This document shows, one piece after another, positions 33,179 to 45,415 of a stretch of DNA of 64,000 nucleotides. Position 1 is the first letter of the stretch. Each line of letters opens with the position of its first letter. The translations under genes and the position numbers were made by a program. Source of the stretch: Thauera aromatica_A. Lineage in GTDB: Bacteria; Pseudomonadota; Gammaproteobacteria; Burkholderiales; Rhodocyclaceae. Where the stretch lies: positions 1-64,000 of the forward strand of contig NZ_JALLIK010000100.1 in NCBI RefSeq assembly GCF_023093595.1. The letters are read 5' to 3'. Under the pieces are notes generated by a model. It was not told where the DNA came from and searched no databases. It saw only the letters and a list, made by a program, of their open reading frames with translations.

Positions 33179-33826
33179 ATGATGGACGCCATTTCCCGGG
33201 CTGGAGAACGGGGTCGCAGCGGGGGGCATAGCGCTTTCCGGCTGCTGCTGTGCGGCTTGTGCCTGGCTGCGGCGCTGCTCCAGCTCGGCGCGTGCACGAC
33301 GCTTGCGCCGCCCCGGCCCTACACCACCGAGGCGGAAGCCCGGGCCGCGCGCGGCGAGCCCGCCCGGCGCTGGGCCAACGACGACGGCACGACCACGCTG
33401 GAATATCCCACCCAGCCTAACGGCGACACCTGCCTGATGGTGCAGGTCGATCAGGGCGGCGTCGTGCTGCGCCAGTGGGATGCGCTTGCCCCCGAGAATC
33501 TCGCCCGCGTCGCGCCCGGCCTGGACAAGGAACAGGTCTCGCGCCTGCTCGGCAGCCACCGTTCCGAGCAGCGCTTCCGCAACTCGGGCGAGGAAGTGTG
33601 GGACTGGAATATCCGCAACGACGGCCCCGGCATCGCCACCCTGTTCAACGTCCATTTCATCGACGGCAAAGTGGTGCGCACCAGCCAGACCTACGTCTTC
33701 CCGCGCGAAGGGGCGGTGCATGGCGCCTGGGGCGGGTATTACGGCTACCCCTGGGGCTGGGGGGTCGGCTGGGGCTATCCGCGGCCTTTCCACCCCTATC
33801 CGTTCGGGTATCCGTTCTTCTGGTAG
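33179..33826 (+). CDS. BamE/OmlA-like lipoprotein (second of two) with Gly/Tyr/Trp tail
   Basis: A 215-residue paralogue of the preceding gene with a lipobox LGAC (about Cys39). Matching elements are GEPARRWANDDGTTTLEY and PGLDKEQVSRLLGSHRSEQRF, then EEVWDWNI. After about residue 175 it carries a tail rich in Gly, Tyr, Trp and Pro (YYGYPWGWGVGWGYPRPF) that the first copy lacks. Two adjacent ATG codons begin the gene; the first gives the longer signal peptide. Confidence 0.8.
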   Translation: MMDAISRAGERGRSGGHSAFRLLLCGLCLAAALLQLGACTTLAPPRPYTTEAEARAARGEPARRWANDDGTTTLEYPTQPNGDTCLMVQVDQGGVVLRQWDALAPENLARVAPGLDKEQVSRLLGSHRSEQRFRNSGEEVWDWNIRNDGPGIATLFNVHFIDGKVVRTSQTYVFPREGAVHGAWGGYYGYPWGWGVGWGYPRPFHPYPFGYPFFW

Positions 33827-33899
33827 CGGCCGCGGCTCGAGTGCGGCTTCGCTGCCCGGTTTCCGGCGCGCTGAAGTTTGTCCCGTGTTTGTCCCGCCC

Positions 33900-33928
33900 T
33901 TGGCAGGGGGGTGTGCTGCCGATAGAAT
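33900..33928 (+). promoter_or_regulatory. Sigma-70 promoter of metH
   Basis: TTGGCA (33900-33905), a 17-bp spacer, and TAGAAT (33923-33928). Transcription would start near 33935, exactly at the 5' edge of the SAH riboswitch. Confidence 0.75.
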
Positions 33929-33936
33929 CCTGCCTC

Positions 33937-34004
33937 TGCCGAGGAGCGCTGCGACCCCGTGACCGACCCGGGGCCAGGCTCGGCAACCGACCAACGGCGC
34001 TCAC
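33937..34004 (+). ncRNA. S-adenosylhomocysteine (SAH) riboswitch
   Basis: The segment has the conserved SAH riboswitch pieces in order: GAGGAGCGCTGCGAC (33941-33955), CCAGGCTCGGCAA (33974-33986) and CAACGGCGCTCAC (33992-34004). AGCGC near the 5' end pairs with GCGCT near the 3' end, as in the known pseudoknotted structure. SAH riboswitches occur upstream of ahcY and metH in beta- and gammaproteobacteria and turn expression on when SAH accumulates. Here it lies about 80 bp before metH, directly after a good promoter. Confidence 0.9.
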
Positions 34005-34084
34005 AAACCTTCAGCCGGTTTGTGGCGCCGTCCGCTTTTGTGCGTGGCGTTGCCCGGCGACCGTCGAACGACCGAGGACACCCC

Positions 34085-37858
<3,774 letters not shown>

Positions 37859-37871
37859 CGGGGGGAGTTGC

Positions 37872-38789
37872 GTGATCGTTCGTCCCCGCCCGCACTGGGT
37901 GCGCCTGCTGTTCGTGCGCCGCGGCTCGCTGCTGCGGCGCATCCTGTCGCAGCAGCTGTTCGTGTTCTTTCTCGCCTGCGCGGTCGTGCTCGCGCACGGC
38001 GAGCTGTTCCACTGGAAGGTCACGCTGACTTCGGCGCCGTTCTCGCTGATGGGGGTGGCGCTGGCGATCTTCCTCGGTTTTCGCATCAACACCAGCTACG
38101 ACCGTTACTGGGAAGCGCGCAGGCTGTGGGGCCACGTGCTGGTCGGGGCACGCAACCTGGCCCGCCAGGCGCTGACCCTGAGCGGAGACGGCAGCAGCGT
38201 GCAAGCGCGTCCTTTCGTCCTCGGCCTGATCGCCTTCGCCGCCACGATGCGCAACGAATTGCGCGGCCGCCCCGCGGCCGACGGGCTGGGAAACCTGCTG
38301 CCGGCCGAAGTGCTCGCGCGCATGCCCGCCGCGCGCTCGGCGCCCAACCTGATCCTGCTGTGGCTCGGCGCCTGGCTGCGCGCGCGCCGCGAGGCCGGCG
38401 AGCTGACGCCGATGCTGGCGCAGCACATGGAAGCTTCGCTCGACCGCCTGGCGGAGACACTCGGCGGCTGCGAGCGCATCGCCAACACGCCGCTGCCGTT
38501 CACCTACTCGGTGATCCTGCACCGCAGCTGCTACCTGTACTGCATGCTGCTGCCGTTCGGCCTGGTCGATTCGATCGGCTGGATGACCCCGCTGGTGGTG
38601 GCCTTCGTGTCCTACACCTTCTTCGCTCTCGAAGCCTTGAGCGACGAAATCGAGGAGCCGTTCGGCACGATGGCCAACGATCTCGCCCTCGACGCCATCG
38701 TCGCCGGCGTCGACGCCAGCCTGCGTGAGATGCTTGGCGAAACCCCGCCGCCGCCGCCGCGGCCGGACGCCGAGTTCATCCTGACCTGA
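37872..38789 (+). CDS. Bestrophin-like (YneE/UPF0187) membrane channel
   Basis: A 305-residue membrane protein. ALAIFLGFRINTSYDRYWEARRLWGHVLVGARNLARQ is split here by description: the SYDRYWEARRLWG motif (about 75-87) is the family signature, and FGLVDSIGWMTPLVVAFVSY follows in the second half, ending with EIEEPFGTMANDL. Bacterial bestrophin homologues are pentameric ion channels. The GTG start lies 13 bp after metH, so it may be in the same transcript, although no functional link is evident. Confidence 0.85.
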   Translation: MIVRPRPHWVRLLFVRRGSLLRRILSQQLFVFFLACAVVLAHGELFHWKVTLTSAPFSLMGVALAIFLGFRINTSYDRYWEARRLWGHVLVGARNLARQALTLSGDGSSVQARPFVLGLIAFAATMRNELRGRPAADGLGNLLPAEVLARMPAARSAPNLILLWLGAWLRARREAGELTPMLAQHMEASLDRLAETLGGCERIANTPLPFTYSVILHRSCYLYCMLLPFGLVDSIGWMTPLVVAFVSYTFFALEALSDEIEEPFGTMANDLALDAIVAGVDASLREMLGETPPPPPRPDAEFILT

Positions 38790-38887
38790 GGGGCCGTGCG
38801 GACTCCGGCTGTCCATTCTGCCTGCCATCTGCCGGACCTGAAATGAGGGCTGAATAGCCCCTGCCACTGTCGGGCCGGCACTGCGAC

Positions 38888-39763
38888 CACGTCGAACTGT
38901 TTTTCACTTGTATTGCGGTGACCGACAAAGAAGCCTCGACCAAGCGTCGCTTCACCGCGTCCATCCTCGACAAGGCTCCCCCGGGGCTGCGCATCGGAGC
39001 TGAAATTCCGGTGATCGGTGTGATGCCGACTTGGTCGGTGCACCTCGACAACGTGTGCGTCGGCGACGATGCGGTGCTGGGCGAGGTCGGTGACGCCTTC
39101 ATTCCGCTGCAGAACCGCTTCGGCGTGCGCCGGATCGAGCTCGCGGCGCATTGCATCGGCATGGCCGAGCGGCTGATCCAGATGATGATCGACCAGGCGA
39201 ACCTGCGGAAAACCTTCGGCGTCGCCCTCGCCGACCGCCAGTCGGTGCAGAACTGGATTGCCGATTTGACCGTCGAGCTCAAGCAGGTTCGCCTGCAGCT
39301 TTATTTCACCGCGTGGAAGTCGGATCAGGGGCACAAGGATCTGCGCATCACCTCGACGAACGCCAAGTTCGGCCTCACCGAAGTCAAGGTCGCGAGCCTC
39401 GCCGGCCTCAACGGCACCCAGGCGCTGCCGCGCGCGATTCCGCAAGCAGTGGCGATGAAGATGCTGCTCACCGGCGAGATGATCAGCGCCGAAGAGGCGC
39501 TGCGCTACGGCCTCGTCAGCGACGTCGTCGAGCCGTCGGCGCTCGCCGGCCTCGCCCGCACGTATGCGGAGAAGATCGTCAGCGCGGCGCCGCTGAGTGT
39601 GCAGGCGACCAAGCAGGCCGCCGTGCTCGGCAAGGACATGCCGCTCGAGCACGGCATCCTGTACTCGCACCTGCTGTGGGGTGTGCTGCGCGACACCGAA
39701 GACCGCAAAGAAGGCTTCAAGGCCTTCGGCGAACGGCGCGCGCCGGCGTTCCGTGGTGCCTGA
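38888..39763 (+). pseudogene. In-frame remnant fusing acyl-CoA dehydrogenase to enoyl-CoA hydratase
   Basis: The open frame joins two unrelated pieces. From about 38888 (HVELFFTCIAVTDKEAS) to about 39355 it matches the middle and C-terminal region of an acyl-CoA dehydrogenase (VHLDNVCVGDDAVLGEVGD, RQSVQNWIADL). From about 39359 (NAKFGLTEVKVASLAGLNG) it matches the C-terminal half of an enoyl-CoA hydratase (LLTGEMISAEEALRYGLVSD). The dehydrogenase lacks its N- and C-terminal parts and the hydratase lacks the CoA-binding N-terminus. An in-frame TAG at 38855 closes the frame upstream, so only a GTG at 38918 could start it. A deletion that fused two genes of a beta-oxidation or aromatic-degradation cluster explains this. 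Confidence 0.75.
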
Positions 39764-39830
39764 GGGCCGCGGGCAGACCGATGGCGGGGCGGCAATCGAC
39801 CGGCCGCCCCGCGCACAGGAGACAGGAACG

Positions 39831-40481
39831 ATGCGTCTGACGAGCAGTTTCGACGACAACCGGCCACTGCCGGAAATCCACGCCTTCGCGGTGGCCGATC
39901 CCGAGACGCACTTCCGCCTCGGCGCCAACCGCAGTCCCGGCTTCACCTGGGATAGGCCGCCCGTGGGTACGCGCTCCTTTGTCCTCGTGTGCCACGATCC
40001 GGGCGTGCCGAGCCGTTTTGACCACATCAACCGCGACGACGTCGTGATTCCGGAGTCGATGCCGCGGGGCGTCTTCTTCCACTGGGCGCTCGTTGATCTT
40101 CCCGCCACCTGCCGTGGCGTCAGGGAGGGCGAGTTCTCCGATGGCGCCGTGCCGCGCGGAAAACCCGGCCCCGCGACCCGGCACGGTGCGCGCCACGGCC
40201 TCAACGATTTCACCCGCGGCTTCGCCCAGGACCCGCAGATAGCGGGCGACTACTTCGGCTACGACGGTCCGTGTCCGCCGTGGAACGATGAGCGCGTGCA
40301 CCGTTACGTGTTCACACTGTACGCCGTGGATCTGGAGTGTTGCCCGGTCGAAGGGCGATTCACCGGCCCTGATGTGCTACGGGCCATCGAGGGGCATGTC
40401 CTCGGCGAGGCCTCACTGACGGGGTGGTATACGCTTAATCCCGGGGCAGGGCTGACCGAGGTGGCGTGCGTTAATAACTGA
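39831..40481 (+). CDS. YbhB/YbcL-type PEBP family protein
   Basis: A 216-residue phosphatidylethanolamine-binding-protein homologue. RSFVLVCHDPGVPSRFDHIN, the VFFHWALVDLPA strand and the C-terminal HRYVFTLYAVDLE are the family core, with the CHDP and HW elements lining the ligand pocket. Bacterial members have no established role. It follows the pseudogene by 67 bp with AGGAGA and CAGGAA upstream. Confidence 0.88.
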   Translation: MRLTSSFDDNRPLPEIHAFAVADPETHFRLGANRSPGFTWDRPPVGTRSFVLVCHDPGVPSRFDHINRDDVVIPESMPRGVFFHWALVDLPATCRGVREGEFSDGAVPRGKPGPATRHGARHGLNDFTRGFAQDPQIAGDYFGYDGPCPPWNDERVHRYVFTLYAVDLECCPVEGRFTGPDVLRAIEGHVLGEASLTGWYTLNPGAGLTEVACVNN

Positions 40482-40534
40482 GACTGTATAACTCCACGTT
40501 TTTCTTGCGCGGTTAAACGCGGAGTTATATAGTC
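40482..40534. promoter_or_regulatory. Dyad operator overlapping the Rrf2-regulator promoter
   Basis: GACTGTATAACTCCACG (40482-40498) and CGCGGAGTTATATAGTC (40518-40534) are 17-bp inverted arms with two mismatches and a 19-bp centre. The right arm overlaps the predicted -10 box, so a bound regulator would block transcription. The Rrf2 protein encoded 6 bp downstream is the obvious candidate. Confidence 0.6.
40505..40533 (+). promoter_or_regulatory. Probable promoter of the Rrf2 regulator gene
   Basis: TTGCGC (40505-40510), 17 bp, TATAGT (40528-40533). The expected start point is within a few bases of the ATG at 40541, and no ribosome binding site is visible, suggesting a leaderless mRNA. Confidence 0.5.
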
Positions 40535-40540
40535 CTAGTT

Positions 40541-41083
40541 ATGGCACATATCACAACCAGCGTTGAATACGCGATTCATTGCCTTCTGTGGCTCGTCGGC
40601 TCGGATGGCAGAGCCCTGAGCAGCCGGGATCTCGCGGAGCTGCAGGGAATCTCCTCCAGTTTCGTGGCAAAGATTCTGCCAAAGCTGGAAAAGGCGGGTG
40701 TTGTCGTCGCGAATGAAGGCGTTCGTGGCGGGTATCGCCTTTCGCGCCCGCCTGAGCAGATCAGTTTTCTTCAGATCGTCGATGCAATCGAAGGCGAAAA
40801 GCCGCTGTTCGATTGCCAGGAAATCCGAAACCGCTGCGCAGTCTTCGACGACGAGCCGCCCCAGTGGGCCGTCTCAGGCGTCTGCGCAATCCACGCCGTC
40901 ATGCTGAAGGCCGAACGGGCGATGCGTGCAGAGTTGGCCGCGAACACCCTGGCCGATGTCGCCGACACCTTCGAACGCAAGGCGCCGGCCGAATTCCTTG
41001 TCCAGGTCCAGGACTGGGTCAGCGATCGTATCGACAGCCGCAAACCGGGACGTCCCCCCAAGGCCTCCAAGCCGCCTTCCTGA
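40541..41083 (+). CDS. Rrf2-family transcriptional regulator
   Basis: A 180-residue regulator. The winged helix shows VEYAIHCLLWLV, SSRDLAELQGISSSFVAKILPKLEKAG and GVRGGYRLSRP, the family hallmark. Cysteines 92, 99 and 115 could bind an iron-sulphur cluster; the C-x6-C-x15-C spacing differs from IscR and NsrR. It lies 130 bp upstream of an NDH-2-like gene on the same strand and has a dyad across its own promoter, so autoregulation and control of the oxidoreductase in response to redox or nitrosative stress are likely. Confidence 0.9.
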   Translation: MAHITTSVEYAIHCLLWLVGSDGRALSSRDLAELQGISSSFVAKILPKLEKAGVVVANEGVRGGYRLSRPPEQISFLQIVDAIEGEKPLFDCQEIRNRCAVFDDEPPQWAVSGVCAIHAVMLKAERAMRAELAANTLADVADTFERKAPAEFLVQVQDWVSDRIDSRKPGRPPKASKPPS

Positions 41084-41213
41084 CCCCACCCGGGTTTGGC
41101 CCCCCTGCAACTCAGATCCAACTCCTGGTCCTTCGCCGGACGGGCCGGAAGTGTGCTGTCGCGCCTCTGCGACAGGGATTCCTTCGTCCGGAATTCTTCA
41201 AAGGAAAACACCC

Positions 41214-42422
41214 ATGCGAAAACACATCCTTATCGCCGGCTCGGGCTTCGCCGGCACGTGGGCCGCGATCTCGGCTGCTCGCGCCGTCACCTTGGCCGGC
41301 AAGGAGGCGGAAGTCGCGATCACGGTCGTTTCACCTTCCGCGAACCTCGTGATTCGCCCCCGCCTCTATGAAGCGGTGATCGAGGACATGAACCCCGATA
41401 TCAAGCCTTTGCTCGACGCGGTCGGCGTGCAGCACATGCCGGGTACGGTGACCGAAATCAGACCTGAGGCGCATCAGGTGGTCGTTGCCAAGGCCGATGG
41501 CAAAGCGGTGCCGATGCACTACGACAAGTTCGTGCTTGCCGCGGGTAGCCAACTGTTCACCCCGCCCATTCCGGGCCTCCAGGAACATTCGTTCAACGTG
41601 GACCAACTGGAAAATGCGCGAAAGCTCGAAGCACACATCAATTCGCTGTCGGCCCGTACGCCGACCCAGGCGCGCAATACCGTGGTGATCGCTGGAAGCG
41701 GGTTGACCGGCATCGAGGCTGCTGCGGACATGCGGGGACGATTGCAGGCAGTGCTGGGTGACGTTGCCGGGATCCGGGTCATTGTCGTCGAACAGGCATT
41801 GACCATCGCCCCGCACCTGAGCGCCGCCGCCCGTGCCGTGGTCGAGGAGGCGCTTACCGAGTGCGGGGTCGAGTTCAAGGTCGGTGCTGCCGTCGTGTCG
41901 ATGAACGAGCATGGCGTCGAGTTGTCGTCGGGGGAATTTATCGAGTGCAACACCATCGTCTGGACTGCCGGTGCAAGGGCGCATGCCTTGGCCGCCCAGA
42001 TACCCGGAGAACATGATCGGCTTGGCCGTCTGGTGGCCGACGCCTGCCTGCATGCCCAGGGTACGGCGGATATTTTCGTGACCGGCGATGTCGCCCGCGC
42101 GCCCACGGACGATCTCGGCAACTTTGCACTGATGTCCTGCCAACACGCAATGAGCCTTGGTCGAGTCGCCGGTCATAACGCGGCTGCGGAACTCGTCGAT
42201 TTGCCGCTGTACTCCTATCGCCAGCCGAAGTATGTGACGTGCCTGGACCTGGGTCCCTGGGGCGCCCTCTACACCGAGGGTTGGGACCAGCAAGTCTCTC
42301 TGGTGCGGGAGGACGCCAAGTCACTCAAGCGGGAGATCACGACCAAATGGATTTATCCGCCGGCCCCGGATCGTGAGGCAGCATTCGCGGTCGCCAATCC
42401 CGACTTCGTCATCGTCCCGTGA
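41214..42422 (+). CDS. NDH-2-like FAD/NAD(P)-dependent oxidoreductase
   Basis: A 402-residue two-dinucleotide-binding flavoprotein. FAD-binding starts at ILIAGSGFAGTWAA; the NAD site is VVIAGSGLTGIEAAADM (about 160-176), and ADIFVTGDVARAP matches the second FAD motif. It resembles type II NADH dehydrogenases but lacks an evident C-terminal membrane helix. A strong AAAGGA precedes the ATG. Context with an Rrf2 regulator suggests a stress-induced electron transfer role. Confidence 0.87.
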   Translation: MRKHILIAGSGFAGTWAAISAARAVTLAGKEAEVAITVVSPSANLVIRPRLYEAVIEDMNPDIKPLLDAVGVQHMPGTVTEIRPEAHQVVVAKADGKAVPMHYDKFVLAAGSQLFTPPIPGLQEHSFNVDQLENARKLEAHINSLSARTPTQARNTVVIAGSGLTGIEAAADMRGRLQAVLGDVAGIRVIVVEQALTIAPHLSAAARAVVEEALTECGVEFKVGAAVVSMNEHGVELSSGEFIECNTIVWTAGARAHALAAQIPGEHDRLGRLVADACLHAQGTADIFVTGDVARAPTDDLGNFALMSCQHAMSLGRVAGHNAAAELVDLPLYSYRQPKYVTCLDLGPWGALYTEGWDQQVSLVREDAKSLKREITTKWIYPPAPDREAAFAVANPDFVIVP

Positions 42423-42457
42423 ACGCTCTCGGAATCTTTTGATGCCTTGCGCGTTTA

Positions 42458-43273
42458 TCACGCCCAGACGATTTTTCCGTCGATCAGCGTCATGACGGCG
42501 CGCGTGCGCGCGAGATCTTCGGCCGTCGCCCAGTCGCCGGCGCCTTCGATCACGACCAGATCGGCGCGCCGGCCGGCTTCGATCGTCCCAGTCGCGCCCT
42601 CCTCGCCGGCCGCATGCGCGCCGCCCCAGGTGTAGAGGCGCAGCGCGTCGGTGAGCGGGATCGCTTCCTCGGCTGCGACGGCTCGGCCCGCGTCGTCGCA
42701 GCGCGCGACGGCCGCCTTCAGGCCTTCGAGCGGCGCGCAGGGCACCAGAGGCGCATCGGAGCCGAATGCGAGCGGAACGGAAAGAGTGGGGGCTGCGATG
42801 GGTCGGGAGCAACTATGCCCAGGGCTGGCGCGGCCAGTAGCAGAAGCGTGGGTTGCGCAACGACGATCACCGGATGCACGGGTGCGGCGCGGTCGAGCTC
42901 CCAGTGCGTCGGTAACCGTCCTTCGGCCAGGGCTGCCGGATCGCAGTTCGCCGCCCGCAGCCAGTTGCCCGGGCGCGCAGCGCATCGATGAGATCGGCGA
43001 TGCTACGCACGTGCGGCGGCGAGCAGTCGGCGTAGCGGGTCGTCATCACGAAGGCGACCGGATGGCAGTGTGTGTTGTTGAACCCCGGAATCACTGTCGC
43101 GCCCTGGCAGTCCACGAGCCGCGTATGCGACCCGGTGAGGGCGGTACGCGCGGCGCGGTCGCCGACGTGCAGGATCCAGTCGTCCTTGATCGCGACCAGA
43201 TCGGCGCCGCGCCCGCCGGAAAAGCGTTCGGGCGTGAAGGCGACGGGTTGTACAGAATCAGATCGGTATTCAT
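42458..43273 (-). pseudogene. Broken YtcJ-like amidohydrolase
   Basis: Pieces of one amidohydrolase-family protein are spread over different minus-strand frames. The start MNTDLILYN lies at 43273; a second frame gives GATVIPGFNNTHCHPVAF with the metal-binding HCH (about 43065-43105); a third gives the C-terminus, FGSDAPLVPCAPLEGLKAAV through RRADLVVIEGAGDW, ending at 42458. The central metal-binding half of the usual about 540-residue protein is missing. So several frameshifts and one large deletion have occurred. Confidence 0.8.
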
Positions 43274-43480
43274 TGCGCGTCGGCGGCGGCCACCTCGCGC
43301 CGCTTGACCATCAGGTAGTACTTCAGCGCTTCGCGCAGGCCGACGTGGAAGGGCGTGTGCTCGAAGCCGAACAGGCGGTCGATCTTGGTGCCGTCATAGA
43401 CAAGGTTCTCGTCGATTGGGAAAGGCAGCGGCAGGTTGCGGTGCGCGATCTCCCCGGCAGGCAGGCGCAGCGTGGCGACC
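43270..43480 (-). pseudogene. C-terminal fragment of an NAD-dependent epimerase/dehydratase
   Basis: About 70 residues in frame, ending LREALKYYLMVKRREVAAAD and stopping at 43270, preceded by LPLPFPIDENLVYDGTKIDR. This matches the tail of a short-chain-type sugar epimerase/dehydratase; the Rossmann half is absent. Its TGA overlaps the ATG of the broken amidohydrolase, showing they once formed an operon. Confidence 0.65.
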
Positions 43481-43582
43481 GCCTTGCCGGTGATCTACAA
43501 GGACAACTGCCGCATGCTGTACGGCAGCGCACAGGAGGCGATCGGGGAGGTCATCACCCACGTGAAGGCACTGGAAGTCTGA
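43481..43582 (+). pseudogene. C-terminal fragment of an unidentified gene
   Basis: A short open frame in the opposite direction reads ALPVIYKDNCRMLYGSAQEA, continues IGEVITHVKALEV and stops at 43582. It looks like a genuine protein tail by codon use but has no start, and it abuts the epimerase fragment, so the two were joined by a deletion or rearrangement. I do not recognise the family. From here to 43799 nothing else is supported. Confidence 0.4.
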
Positions 43583-43799
43583 ACAAGGGGGCAAATCGAG
43601 GGGATTCGATGTACTGCCGGGGGCATCGCCTTGGTGGTCCTGGCACTCTGCACGGCCGGCCGGCGGTGACGGTGTAAGCGCTGCGGAGTAGCATCGATCC
43701 TGCTCGCCACCCCTTCCGCCGTTGTCGGGTGTAGCCCTCGATACCCTCTGCGGATGCCTACTCGCGAAGGGGGACTCTCGCATCCGTGGAGACCGCATC

Positions 43800-44318
43800 A
43801 TGACCACCTTGCTACGTGCCATCCAGGCTGACATCACCACTCTCGCGGTCGATGCCATCGTCAATGCTGCGAACGCCACCCTGCTCGGCGGCGGCGGTGT
43901 CGATGGGGCGATCCACCGCGCCGCGGGGTCGGAACTGCTTGCCGCCTGCCGTCTCCTGGGCGGCTGTCCGACCGGGGAGGCGCGCCTGACGCCGGGCTTT
44001 CGCCTGCCGGCGCGCTTCGTGATCCACACCGTCGGCCCGGTATGGCACGGTGGCGGTGCCGGTGAGGCTGCGCTGCTCGCTTCCTGCTATCGGCATGCGG
44101 TCGAGCTCGCGGTCGCCGCCGGGGTGCGCTCGCTCGCTTTTCCGGCGATCAGCACCGGCGTCTACGGCTACCCGGTGGAGGAGGCCGCGCGCATCGCGGT
44201 CGATACCGTGCGCGCGGCGACAGCGGCGCAGGATACGGTGCGGGAGGTCGTGTTCTGCTGCTTCTCGGCGGCCGACCTGCGGATCTACCAAGCTCTGCTC
44301 GGCGCCGCCGCGGCCTGA
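43800..44318 (+). CDS. Macro-domain protein (O-acetyl-ADP-ribose deacetylase type)
   Basis: A 172-residue single macro domain. DAIVNAANATLLGGGGVDGAIHRAAG is split across its ADP-ribose loop (about 19-44), with the diagnostic NAAN and GGGGVDGAI; LAFPAISTGVYGYP (about 112-125) is the second ligand loop. Members of the YmdB/MacroD class remove ADP-ribose or O-acetyl-ADP-ribose groups. It stands alone between the decay zone and prs. Confidence 0.93.
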   Translation: MTTLLRAIQADITTLAVDAIVNAANATLLGGGGVDGAIHRAAGSELLAACRLLGGCPTGEARLTPGFRLPARFVIHTVGPVWHGGGAGEAALLASCYRHAVELAVAAGVRSLAFPAISTGVYGYPVEEAARIAVDTVRAATAAQDTVREVVFCCFSAADLRIYQALLGAAAA

Positions 44319-44430
44319 GTCGCGGCCGCGGTGAATCCCGCCCGCGCCACCGTCCCGAGCGCTCTAGGGCGCTGCCGGGGCGGCGTGCGGCTGCGTTGCG
44401 GCCCCGCTGTGCAGGCCGGGCGCGGGGCCG

Positions 44431-45375
44431 CTATTCGAACAGCGCGCCCACGCTCTGGCCGCTGTGGATGCGTTCGATCGCGGCGGCGAAGAGCGGCGCG
44501 ACGTCGAGCACGGTGAGCTTGTCGAGGCGCTTTTCCGCCGGCAGGTGGACGGTGTTGGTGACAACGATGGAGTCGAGCGCCGCCTCACGCAGGCGTTCGA
44601 TCGCCAGGCCGCACAGCACGCCGTGGGTGGCGGCGGCGTGGATGCTGCGCGCGCCGGCGGCGTGCAGGGTGGCGATCGAGGACAGCAGGGTGCCGCCGGT
44701 GGCGATCTCGTCCTCGAAGATCACCGCGTCGCGGCCGGCGACATCGCCCACCACGTGGCCCTGCTTCACCGCGGTGTCCGATACCCGGCGCTTGTCGATG
44801 ATCGCCAGCGGAATACCGAGCGCCTCGGAGAAGCGCCCGGCGCGCTTGGCGCCGCCGGCGTCGGTGGCGACCGCGACCATCCGCGACAGGTCGTGGCGGT
44901 TGCGGAAATGCTCGGCGATGATCGACACCGCGGTCAGGTGGTCCACCGGCACGCTGAAGAAACCATGCACCTGGTCGGCGTGCAGATCCATGGTGAGCAC
45001 GCGGTCGGCGCCGGCGGTGTGCAGCAGATCGGCGATCAGTCGCCCGGTGATGGAGATCCGCGGCGCGTCCTTCTTGTCCGAACGCGCGTAGGAGTAATAG
45101 GGAATCACCGCGGTGATGCGCTGCGCCGAAGCGCTGCGCAGCGCATCGAGCGTGATCAGCAGCTCCATGATGTGCTCGCTGACCGGCTCGGTGAACGACT
45201 GCACGACGAAGACGTCGCGTTCGCGCACGTTTTCCCGCACCTGGACGCGCAGGTTGTCGTTGGAAAAGCGCGAGATGTCGAGTGCGCCCGGGCGCAGGCC
45301 GAGGCGCTGGCTGATGTCGCCGGCGAGTTCGCGGCTGGCGTTGCAGGCGAAGATCTGGAGTCCGTGCTTGATCAT
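44431..45375 (-). CDS. Ribose-phosphate pyrophosphokinase paralogue
   Basis: A 314-residue PRPP synthetase. FSNDNLRVQVRENVRERDVFVVQ, YYSYARSDKKDAPR and the signature VLTMDLHADQVHGFF are clear. The PRPP loop reads VIFEDEIATGGTLLSS, more divergent than the VDDMIDTGGT of the housekeeping enzyme, so this is probably a second, non-essential Prs. Its 3' neighbour converges; upstream lies namZ on the same strand (40 bp), possibly co-transcribed. Confidence 0.9.
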   Translation of the reverse strand: MIKHGLQIFACNASRELAGDISQRLGLRPGALDISRFSNDNLRVQVRENVRERDVFVVQSFTEPVSEHIMELLITLDALRSASAQRITAVIPYYSYARSDKKDAPRISITGRLIADLLHTAGADRVLTMDLHADQVHGFFSVPVDHLTAVSIIAEHFRNRHDLSRMVAVATDAGGAKRAGRFSEALGIPLAIIDKRRVSDTAVKQGHVVGDVAGRDAVIFEDEIATGGTLLSSIATLHAAGARSIHAAATHGVLCGLAIERLREAALDSIVVTNTVHLPAEKRLDKLTVLDVAPLFAAAIERIHSGQSVGALFE

Positions 45376-45415
45376 CGGTCGAGGCCTCCTGTCGTGCCGG
45401 GGTGGCTGCGGGCGC

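Noticed and set aside
33827..34084. Cobalamin riboswitch upstream of the B12-dependent metH
   Set aside because: No B12-box-like sequence was seen; the conserved blocks are those of the SAH riboswitch.
44401..44428. GCCCCGC/GCGGGGC dyad as prs terminator
   Set aside because: Seven-base stem with a 14-base loop and no T-run in GC-rich DNA; too weak to call.
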